NCBI GenBank assembly: GCA_022376515.1
Contig: WTXI01000039.1
Location: 186,001-250,000 of the forward strand
Origin: Lactifluus volemus
Taxonomy: Eukaryota; Basidiomycota; Agaricomycetes; Russulales; Russulaceae
Direction of reading: 5' to 3'
Length of the DNA stretch: 64,000 nucleotides
The notes below the pieces were generated by a model that did not search any database, was not told the DNA's origin, and worked only from the letters and a program-made list of their open reading frames with translations. This document shows positions 24,364 through 34,017 of this stretch, piece by piece. The number at the start of each line of letters is the position of its first letter. Position 1 is the first letter of the stretch. The position numbers and the translations under genes were made by a program.

Positions 24364-24386
24364 ATGCGTTATGAGAAAGTCAACTG
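24364..24386 (-). repeat. Right terminal inverted repeat of pogo element
   Basis: It ends GAGAAAGTCAACTG and is followed by TA. It is the inverted partner of 21744-21766. Confidence 0.9.
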
Positions 24387-25464
24387 TATTTGGATGTTTC
24401 CACCGCACCGAAACAACAAGCTTGATCCACACTGAACTCAACACCATACACAGATTCAGCTTATTGGACAACCTATGACTGGGTGATACACAGCAAATCC
24501 GAGCTGGCTCCTAGTGGATCAAAGACCCCGCCCCGCAAAAGCTCATTTTGTGCACATGTATGTTGTAAGAGTCAATGTAGTTTCGGACGCTGTCTGATTA
24601 TGGACGCACAGTATATGCGTCAGGAATGTGAACATGCAGTACGAGTGGGACGGGAGTCCTTGAACAGTTATCTTGCAGATAGTGTGAACGCGACCTATAG
24701 TCATACGGGGAAGGAGGATGGAGGATGGATAAGGATGAGCTAAGGTCACGCACTACTGGGCTACTATGGGTGACTACACGGTCTGGAGGGTGGAGGTCAA
24801 GCCCAACATAAAAGGGCATCTACACGAGTGAGGACTGACTACACTGGCATGACGGGACACCTGTTTCGGTGATAAGCCAAGTAAGTTGAAGGAGTACGGT
24901 GATCGCGATGTTGCTGATGAGAATGTGAACGCTGTCACGGTAGTCTCAAACATCGAGCGCCGTGATGCCGAATGTGAGTGTGAGTTAGGGCAGTGTAGCT
25001 GGTGGGGCCTGTTGATCCAGCGCGGGAGGAAACCCAGGCCAAGCCATTCGATTGACAGTCTGCATGGATGGTGACCACGATAGCACCGGGGAGGGAGGGG
25101 TGATGGAGGGGAAAAATCCACTGGACGGGGACATGTTGGCAGCTGCAGAAAAAAAAAAGAACGAACTTGCCCCTTCTTTGCCGCAGGAATTTTGCAAATT
25201 CCTTATTCGATATCCGGTTTGCGTACCCACATCAAATTTCAAATTTGGGCCGCCGAGCGCCGAGAGTGCGCCGATTCCTCGTTACCATTGTAACTTAGAA
25301 GTAGAACGCTCGTCAGGGTTCGAAAAAGCCCTGTTGGAGTAAATTTCATTTAATAGAGTTAGTATGCGGTATCCTTACAGAAATTACTATACAGCTACTA
25401 CCCCCCCCACCCCCCCCCACCAGCACCCTCCTGCGAAGCCACTATAGCCTCCCAACACTTGTAG
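24387..25464. repeat. R5 repeat (right part) and A3 promoter region
   Basis: R5 resumes after the transposon (CACACTGAACTCAACACCAT at 24427; compare 49497). The block at 24550-25090 is shared with the 5' flanks of A2, A4 and A6. From about 25340 the family A promoter follows (AAATTTCATTTAATAGAGTT), with two C runs of 8-9 bases at 25401-25419 before the start codon. No gene is seen. Confidence 0.5.
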
Positions 25465-26304
25465 ATGGCTTATTCTCGGATACAACAAGCCAATGAGCCC
25501 TTGGAACACGAAATTGCTCCGAGTCCTCCTCTCATTCCCCGCACTCTCCATGATCACATACAAGAGAATCTTAGGGTCTGTGTTCATCAATCACATCCTG
25601 ACACACTACTCATTGCAAAGTGCCATGTCTCCGCGCCATCGTTTAGATCCAGCCTGCTGCCTCCAATAACCAATTCGAAGGCGTTTTGGTGAATATACCT
25701 CCCCCAGCCAGCGGGGTCGTAATGCAGGGATACCCACAAGACCCGCTCTATATTGACGAAACGCACTATGATATATCAGTGGGATACTATCACCGCCCAC
25801 AACCAGGTGTGAGTAAGATCCAGTTATGTAATGTCTAGCTTCCTTTTCACGGATGACCCACCCTGGACCTTCTTCCACAGGATCCTGCGGTTCCATACGT
25901 GTATCATGATGCAGGAGTTGCTCAAAATGGCCAGGTGCAGCTGCAAGCCATTCAAGTTCAAGTTGCCCCCGTACGTTCCATCTGTTGTTTTAAAACCTAC
26001 ATGCTCACAGCGTACCCTGCTTCAGGACATCCAAGGAAACAACGACTTTGGTTCTGTTCCCCAGCATTTGGCACCAGGTCCCCCCCGAGCTGAATTCCCG
26101 GATCCCTGGGCTCATCATACTCCCGTCCATGACTATCCACAGGCACCGGTAGATTCGGCAGATAATCTCGGACACCTTGCTCGCCACTACATAGACCACC
26201 CTGATTCGCAGGTGACGCAAGTCGATCGTGTGGTTCACATGGAGCCGGGTCACACTCGTCGATTCAAGGTGGTCATTACCCTCGAAATGCCTGGTGCTCT
26301 TTGA
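25465..26304 (+). CDS. Family A copy 3 (A3), unknown 213-aa protein
   Basis: Exons 25465-25575, 25647-25808, 25881-25970 and 26026-26304 give an open frame of 213 aa. Introns are 71, 72 and 55 nt, with donors GTCTGTG, GTGAGTAAG and GTACGTTCC. The protein starts MAYSRIQQANEPLEHEIAPS. Exon 2 has NNQFEGVLVNIPPPASG and GYPQDPLYIDETHYDIS, exon 3 has DPAVPYVYHDAGVAQNG, and exon 4 ends VVHMEPGHTRRFKVV then ITLEMPGAL. Within the third intron a CTCAC branch-point-like motif lies about 15 bases before the TTCAG acceptor. No known domain is recognised. It sits between the pogo element and a gene-poor stretch. Confidence 0.85.
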
Positions 26305-29300
26305 GACTTCAATTGGGTTCTCATCGTAACCTTTCCAAAGTACTAACTCTGTACCGTTGTACGTTACTAGAATGGTGTGCGCGTCGTAGTGGTGGTGTAG
26401 GTACCTCTGTCCACTATGTAAGTCTCATCTGCTCTTTGTGAGGGTTCTTTCCCTCTTCGTTCCGAAATGTTTTTTTTTCAATATGAATGTGTGGTTCCTA
26501 CGCTTTGTCAACCTTTGTGTCGAATGACACTTGAGGATAGTCTAATCAGGCTCGAATAAAGAAGAGAAGAGAATACTGTAACCAGTGGGCAGAAGGACTC
26601 GGAGCAAGTCAAATAAATTATGTCCTACTAGTATCGCTCTATATCTTTAGTCGCTCTCTGTCGTTTGATTCGAGAGGCACTGGCGACCTAAAGGATTCGG
26701 TGTCTATCTTACCCGAAGCCGCTTCAATAGGTGACTCGTTGAAGGAAAATTTGCCATGTGTTGTTGACGGAGATTTGGGTATACTATGGAGCGGTACTGA
26801 GCTTACTATATATTAGAGAGACCATTCACGTTGGTACCACACCTGACAAAAAAAAGCGTTTGCTCACGTCCTTAAAGTATAAAAATTGAGAGCGGGCTCC
26901 CCTGATGCTTGCCCTGCAAGGAACGCTCCACATAACAAGTTGTTGTTCCTCTATGGATGAACATACGCTCAAAGGTAGGCAGGAACACAATAAGGTGTAC
27001 AGATCCATGTACAGATCCATCACATCCTCGGATCCGTTACGTTATCTAATCAGGTAATGCCGAATAAAGACAATAATTCCGAGCCCCGAACTGCTAAGCG
27101 TGGCCAAGAGGCGAGACGTGATCAGCTCGGAGTGGTAAAGTTTTTCGCTTACTAGTAAATTATTATCTCCGCAACCAATGGCACCTACATAACATACACC
27201 AAAATGCAACAGTTACGAATCCCCGAGTTGGCTGACTGCGTTAACGAGACAAATCTTGATGACATCGCCAAGACTAATTGTCCCCCTTCCTATGACAACA
27301 CAAATATCAGGAAACATGCAGCATATGATCTAGCGGTGAATGTCCAAAACATATAGTTCAAATAAACCCTGTCTATACTTATTTCGGGTCTCTGGGCGTT
27401 GTCAGGTTCCTCAGTGACAGACAATTGAGACCACATCTGCACGCATTTAGCAGGTGCTTCGAACACGCAGCACATGTCACCAACCAGAGGTTCTCGTGCC
27501 TCGTTACAGGCAATACAAACGTCGCGTTACCTCTGTTGAGTCGAGTGCCTTACAAAACAAGTGAAAAGGAGGCAACATCATGGGCACTTATAGCTCTGAT
27601 TTGGGGCATGGGTGGGCCATGGACGCGATGACCGTTGGAGTAGGGATTGGGGACAGCGGGGGGATGACAGGCGTGGGAAGCGTAGCGGATTGTACAAGTT
27701 ACCGGACGCTGAGATAAGCACTGGCCCGGGCACAGACAACACGATTTCATCAAATTTCATCCCCAGCCACTACCTCCTCGGGGCAGCGCCCGCCCATCCA
27801 CCGTACCTTGGTGGAGAGCATCATTTCAACGCGGTTAATCCAATGCACCATTCCTCGCATCTGCTCAGCGCTCCGAGCATGCCAGCCACGGGAGAGTGAC
27901 CCGAAAAACCAGGCTAAGGGATGAGATCAATGAGGATTTCGGCAAGGGAAACGGCACCTTGTTCACACGTCCGCGCAAAAGCAATCCCGTTACCCCCTAC
28001 AACGCATCGAGGACGACATCGCTCTGCGATCTGAGTCTAGTGTCATACCCGTTCTTCGCTCATCTCCGGTTCATTATGTTGTTTTGTCCATTCTCTTTCA
28101 GACGTTTTGTCCCCCCCCCTTCCCCTTCCGCGCAGACATTCCCTAAGCTTACCACATCATTTTCACCACGTCGTATTATATTGGATATCACTCTGCAATG
28201 TATTGCCACACCATATGCTTTATGTCCGCTCGCCTCCACTACTGTATCTTGTTATCGTATTGCACCTTATAGACGCAGTGCGTCATCTATAGACGATTTC
28301 TGACATTGATTGCACCGCTTGTCACGCCTCGTGACCTTGTAATCTCCACGGAGAACCGCGAAATTAAAGGACAGGGCCGAGAATCCCCCCTTGTACGTTC
28401 GATTTCACCGTTCACATCCAATCAAACTTAGCTTCGTCACAAACAGGGACCGAATATGTGAAATGCTAAGGGGACCTTCCACATGTTTCCATGTGCTACT
28501 GCAAGTTCCTAGTAGCGTAGGTCATGAAAGGCATAATGCCCTGGCAAGTTGGACATGTGACACGCCAAAGCTAACGAGCCTCAGGCCCCACAAGCCGGCG
28601 GCGCAACAGACACTTCTGTTCCGAATGAATAGCGAGCGAGGGGGGACGCCCAAGGTCTAAGACCAGAACAAGTTTCGTAAACTGCGGGTCGTCACCACAT
28701 AACGTGATGGCGTCGGGAGCAAATCGCCCCGAGATGAGGGGCTGGGAATCAGTCCGTTGCAGCGTCTTTGGGGGCTGCAACTTGGTCAATCGGGCGGGCA
28801 TCATCTTCTCAACTTTTTTTATATATTTAATATGAGCATATTAAATCTAAGGGGAACTTGTCAAATGTTGGACGGCCAAGCGCGCTAGGTGGAACACCGA
28901 CAGACAGGTCACTCCAGGCGCATCCAAAAAGGGTAACCACTGGGCGCGAGATGAATTGATGCCCCCCCCCTCACTTATAGTATATCGATATATGTGCATC
29001 AGGACTGAAATGATCTATGACTCTTTAAATGAATGAAAGTTGTCTTTTCGTCCAGCGATCAACCTTCATCGTACCTCGAAAAGTATCGTGTGCGTTGAGA
29101 AAAATATGTTTTTAGCCCCGTGGGGAGTGAGCTTGATGTTTGGTGTACAGTAAAGCTCCCTATTATACGTACATTTTTGGAGGCGGGCGGGGCCTTGGGT
29201 GTAGAATGGAACGAGCTCCGTCGCATCATAAACTTCATTTCCAGGTGCCAGTGAACTTACGAAACTCACAGCTCCTCCCCCACTAGTACCCCCCCCCCTT

Positions 29301-29312
29301 CCAAACACATAG
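26305..29312. other. Gene-poor stretch; A3 3' flank and fragments
   Basis: 26305-26580 is the family A 3' flank. 26648-26817 has a plus-strand open run with protein-like sequence (GDLKDSVSILPEAASIGDSL), but no gene model closes. 27001-27023 contains a short tandem duplication (TGTACAGATCCA twice). 27625-27760 is an inverted copy of R4 (compare 58700-58800). 28825-28846 is a perfect 10-bp palindrome with a 2-base spacer (ATTTAATATG-AG-CATATTAAAT). The minus-strand frame 28571-28804 is open but unsupported. I see no RNA genes. Confidence 0.4.
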
Positions 29313-29450
29313 ATGGCTTATTTTCGGATACAACAAGCCAATGAGCTTGAACCTTTGGAACACGATATTGCTCCAAGTCCTCATCGTTCCATTCCGCACA
29401 CTCTCCACGATCACTGGCACCGTGACGTACAAGAGAATCTTAGGGTCTGA
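29313..29450 (+). pseudogene. Truncated family A copy (exon 1 only)
   Basis: The sequence matches family A exon 1 (MAYFRIQQANEL...PLEHDIAPSP..IPHTLHD) up to GAATCTTAGGGTCT, the normal exon 1 donor. At 29450 it switches directly to R5 sequence (GAACTCAGCTCTTCGTGG; compare 45190 and 60415). It includes small insertions not seen in intact copies. The upstream C run and leader (29288-29312) are also kept, so the promoter came with it. It is a fusion or deletion remnant. Confidence 0.7.
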
Positions 29451-29934
29451 ACTCAGCTCTTCGTGGTTACCCAAAATTCACTGTACACCTCCTGCACTCT
29501 CTGGTAGACATAACTTCCACCGAGCTGTATTAGAGGAATTTTAATTCTAGCTGATCTACAGTGCGTCATTCGCGGGAATGGACTCGGTTGTGGCGCGAAG
29601 CGCTGAAGGACAATATGTACAAACACTCCTTAAGATTCCGTTGCAGCCCTCGACTACGCGTCTGCGTACGGGATTCAGACTGACGACCGGACGACCGCCG
29701 AAATTTGAGTGCCGAGCTGGCTTCGAGCGGATCCAAGACACCACCCACCCCGCAACCTGCAACCATGCCCTCTTCATGGGCACGTTTCCAATCTGCGAAC
29801 GACTTGGATTGACTAATTGTAGCCCGCACAGACACTTGTACTACACAGAGATCCCTTTACACTGCGACGAGCTGGTCATGGCTCCATGCCATTTGGCTCA
29901 GCATTATTGGTGGCCTGTGGTCGTGTGCTGTATT
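29451..29934. repeat. R5 repeat, left of the LINE insertion
   Basis: It matches 60415-60890 almost throughout (CTGTACACCTCCTGCA, GAATGGACTCGGTTGTGG, CCATTTGGCTCAGCAT, GGTGGCCTGT). It ends with GTCGTGTGCTGTATT, the left copy of the LINE target duplication. The open frame 29578-30324 crosses the repeat and the LINE end and is not a gene. Confidence 0.6.
29920..29934. repeat. LINE target-site duplication, left copy
   Basis: GTCGTGTGCTGTATT is identical to 36535-36549. Unoccupied R5 copies carry a single near-identical version at about 49744 and 60873. Confidence 0.85.
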
Positions 29935-30119
29935 TTTTTTTTTTTGAATCAGCATTTATATAGCGCTGCATGTTTACATGGAACAAAGACGCGCTTGGCC
30001 GCGTATGCTATCTACCTAACTAAGCGACCTGGTGTCGGGGGGGGTACAATGTATGTAAAGGGTGGATGTGTGTGGGGGGTGGAAGGAAGAGTATCTGGGC
30101 CGGCGATCGCCCACGGCGC

Positions 30120-33100
30120 TCAGCCAAAGTCTTCTGGTAAGGCGGCATGTCTCCGGGGTCGGACACACGCTTGTGTCTCTTCGATGAATTTCGCGAGGGC
30201 TGCGCCACCCGCTTCGGTCCCGAATATGATGTTGGGTGAAAGGTTAGGGGCTACTGGTCTGAGGAATCGTTCACGCGCCCCTGTGAAGAGGGGGCAGTTG
30301 CAGATAACGTGGAGCGGGGTCTGAAGGGCCGCCTGTCCACAAAGACAGTCGTGAGGGTCAGGGGCCCTTGGCCGATGTCTGGCGTTGTATTCCCCTGTGA
30401 AAGCGTGCTCAGTAAGGAGTCTAATAGCAGTACAAAATACCGGTCGAGCAAAACCGGCAATCCCTGTCATGAACTCTGGGGGATCGCCCGATGGTGGGTG
30501 GTGTAGGGCCCGGTACGCGGGGTTGCGGCGGGGGTCTCTGAGCCAGACTTGTTCCCATTTTGCGAGGGCGTCGTGCTTGGTCTTGGTGCGGAGGGCTGCG
30601 ATCGTGAGAGGGGCGTTGTGGGCTGGGGGCTGGGCGTTGGTTGCGGTCTCCATCGCTGTTTGCTGGAGGCGCTGTAAAGGGGCGAAGCTAGCCGTGCCCG
30701 GGACCCAGCGGATAGCTATCGAGGTTGTGGGGTACGTGTCGAGGATGTCGGCAATGGTGTCACACACCACTTTGCATGCCGCAGCGTTGTCGTGCCTAAT
30801 GGTGGCCTGGCACCATGGAATAATATGTTGGTCAGCTGTGTATAAGATGACTGACAGGGAGTGGGAGACGGCAAGCATATCTCTAGCCAGCTCCGCCGCA
30901 GCTGCGAGTGCCGCGAACGCTGCGTCCCTGTGTGAGGCGTTCTGGCCGAGGATGGGGTTGTGGGAAGTTGTTTCCCTCCCATTCCTGTAACCGATCGCTG
31001 TGCCCATCCACAAAGGGGATGTTTGTGCTGGGTTGGGCCCTAAGCCACGGCAGTAGACCAGGATCTGGTCCTTCCGGCCGTAGTGGGCCCTGGAGATCAT
31101 GTTGGTCAAGCGTTTACGGTCCTCGCCCTTGCACGGGTTGTGAGTGATCGTAAAACGGTCTGCTGGGGGTGTACACCTTTTCCAGGGGGGTGATCAAGGC
31201 AAGGTGGTAGCCGGCTCTCTGTTGGGACGTGGGAGCTGAGCCTGCGGATGCAAGTGTCGGGTAATCGTGCCGGCATCGGGTAAGGAAGCGGGACACCGCT
31301 GCCCTCCACCGAGCACCAAGGTGGGCCTAGTCTTTGGAGGACTGGGGAGCTCTTTGGAAGGGTGAGTAAACGTATCGCGGCTTGGGTAGCTAGTCTCTGT
31401 AACCGGATATGGATTGGCGGGATGACTATCAGTTGGTGTAGTGGTTCTTGGGGTGTGCTTCTGAAAGCGCCTGTGATGATCCCAACAGCTGCGTTTTGTA
31501 CTGTTTGGAGCGTCTTGATGTGTTTCTGTTGACCCCTGAACCAAATGGGGGCACCGTAAGTTAGCGCTGGAATGCAAATCGCATTGAAGGCGAGACGCCA
31601 GCTGCCATGGTTGAGTCCTCTCACGGAGTTGCCTAGAAGCTGGAGTGCCTTAAGCGAGCTTTTTGTCCTAGAAGCAACTACAGAGATGTGTTTGTCCCAA
31701 GAGAGCTTGTGGTCGAAGTGTAGCCCTAGGTAGCGAACATGATCCGAAGCCGCGACCGAGTACGAAGTGTTGGGCGCCCGATCTGGGAGTAGCACTGAGA
31801 CGGGGCGATCCCCGTGGGTGATTGGGTTGGTGCGGCGGCGGGAGAAAAAGAGAACCTCCGTTTTCTCTGGTTCAATGGTCAGCCCTGCCATCTGGCACCA
31901 GGTGTGACAAGCTGTGTAGCAGTCTTTGAGTCTCTGAGCCAGGATGTGGTATGTGGGTGCTCTGGCGAAGATGTTGCCATCGTCAATGTACATGAGGAAG
32001 GTAGCATTAGCCCAAGATCTAGCCAGGTGAAGTAGCGGGGAGGCATAGATAATAGCCAAGATAGGGGAGATGGGGGAGCCTTGCGGCGTGCCCATCTCCA
32101 GCTTGATGTCCTCCGAGGAGTAATTGTTAAACCGTAAACGAACAGTCCTGTCCCGGAGAAAGGACGACGTCCATTTGCAGATTTGCGGGGAGAAGCCGAG
32201 TGAGCGGACTAGGGCTGAGAGTCTTGCATGGTTGACATTGTCGAAGAATCCCTGGATGTCAAATAACAGAGTGCCGCACACCCCTCCCAGAGCGTGTGCC
32301 ATCTCTACGTCGTGGGTGAGGCAGAGGCCCGCGTCGATCGTGGAGGAGAACGGACGTGCCCCAAATTGGGTGGTGGGAATGAGGCCTAAGGCGGTGATAT
32401 CGTGGGTGAGTCGTTTCGCGACTACCTTCTCCAAGAGCTTCCCTAAACACTCAAGGAGGGCCACTGGGCGGTAGCATTTCGGGAGACTGTAGTTCTCCTT
32501 GCCCGGTTTGGGAACAACGGCAATTGTGGCTGATTTCCAATGTAGCGGGTGGTGTCCAACCTGTAGGCATGCTTCAAACAGAGCTTGAAAACGCTCTGGG
32601 GATGCAGCGAAAGCCCACTTAACAAGTTTGTAGTTGTGCCCTGACGGGCCTGGGGCTGACTTGTTGCTTGTGGGGCCCAGCGCGTCTGCGATCTCCGTAA
32701 TGGTAACGGGAGCATGTGGGCGGGGCTCTGCATGGGGTGGGTCGTCCGGGAAGATCTCTGGGACAATTGAGGGTAGCGGGTTGAAGAAGCGTTGGCTTAG
32801 GGCAGTGGCCATGTGGTCTGGTTGGTCTGACAAGCCGGCCGCCGTCATCAAAGCTGGGATGAGGCGTTGGCGCCTGCCAAAGCGCCATTTGGCTGCCATC
32901 CATAAGCGTTCTGAGGAGGCGTCGTGGAGGAAGTCATTGGCCCAACGGCGTTTTGCTGCTGCGACCTCTTTCCTGAGGGATTTGTTGGCGGCTTTACGAG
33001 CCTCGGGCTCCTGAGCGTCCCGAGCGACCGCTGCCACCCGATCGCACGCATCGTCCCACCACGAAGCCCCTTTGGGCGAGAACTGTTTTCGCGTCTCGAA

Positions 33101-34017
33101 CGAGGCCATGCTCGTTCGTTCGATGTCTTGGGTGAGTTGAAGCGCAGCTCGGTCTATGTCTTCCACGGAGTTGAGGGGGGGAGGGATACAAGGACACACC
33201 TCAAGGAACCAGCGGATCCAGAGCTCCCTTGCCTCGTCTGCGATGACAAACCGGGTGCGCTGCGGCAGGGGGTTGATCGCTGATTCCAGGATGTGCTGGT
33301 AGGTGGACCAGATGCCGGCATGGTCTGAGCCTATGGAGGCTGCGAAGTCGATGATCGGGTCCTGGAAGGTGTCATCGAGGATGGCGGCGGCATTGGTCCA
33401 TATCAGGTCTATTGTCGTGTCGCGCTGGTTACCTTCTCCTCTCCGGGTCGGGAGGCCTGGGGGGTGGCTAGAGCCAGGTTCTGGCTGAAAGCCCATTCTT
33501 CCAAATCATCTGCCCAGGGGGAGGACCGGATACCAGGGGGCGACCAGGAATGAGAATGGGTGTTGAAGTCCCCACCGACGATCGTGGGGATCTCGGGGTT
33601 TGTTTCGAGGTTGAGGATGTTGCCTAGCGAGGGGCAGTGGCTCGTATCATGGTATATGTTGATGGCGCGGAAGGAACTGGAGCCCAGATGGACGTCCAGA
33701 GTGAGAATGTGGTGGTTTGAGGTCAAGTCCAGGCGGTTGGTGATGTTGAAGTGAGTCGAAGCGATGCGGCGGTATGCCATGACTTTGCATCGTACGCCTC
33801 GCTTGGTCTTAGGGTATATGCAGTCCCATTTTGGGTTGGCTGCCCCACCCAGGATGTCGACCCCTTCAGGGTCTGAGTCCGAGCGGGTTGTGCCAATTTT
33901 GTCGTACCATGGTTCTTGAACCAGGATGATGTCTGCTCGTGTGTTCGTGTTGAGGAGGGAGTGGGTTGCCGCGTTCCGGCGGCGCATATTGACGTATAGA
34001 AGGTTGACACACGCCAT
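30120..34017 (-). pseudogene. LINE ORF2: endonuclease-reverse transcriptase-RNase H, frameshifted
   Basis: Three open frames together make one ORF2. 34017-33409 has the AP-type endonuclease start (ILVQEPWYD, GGDFNTHSHSW). 33496-31106 has the endonuclease end (SDHAGIW) and reverse transcriptase, with YRPVALLECLGKLLEK, LLFDIQGFFDNV, GTPQGSPISPIL and the catalytic YIDD. 31109-30120 has an RNase H-like region and a C-terminal CLCG...TPLHVICNCPLF motif. Frame changes lie near 33465 (in a C run, ATP|PGLPTRRGEG), near 31320 (QRLGP|LGARWRAAVS) and near 31130. The RNase H part lacks the usual Asp-Gly-Ser and Asp-Ser motifs (YCRG, TADQH), so that domain may be inactive. The start ATG overlaps the ORF1 stop by one base (TAATG). 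Confidence 0.88.

Larger units (their letters stand above)
21744..24386 (+). mobile_element. Pogo/Fot-type DNA transposon, apparently complete
   Basis: The element is 2643 bp, bounded by 23-bp terminal inverted repeats starting CAGTTGACTTT with two mismatches, and flanked on both sides by TA (21742-21743 and 24387-24388), the expected target duplication. The CAG...CTG ends are typical of the pogo branch of Tc1/mariner. It carries one spliced transposase gene. Near each end is a direct motif TATTGCATAGGGTT (about 21791 and 24333). The left end also has a palindromic GCATGATGTCATCATGC. The related sequence at 49455 (GCTGATGTGCATTTTGTCCA) looks like an empty site. Confidence 0.9.

Noticed and set aside
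29578..30324. 248-codon plus-strand ORF
   Set aside because: It crosses the R5/LINE junction and the poly(A) tail and is antisense to LINE ORF2.
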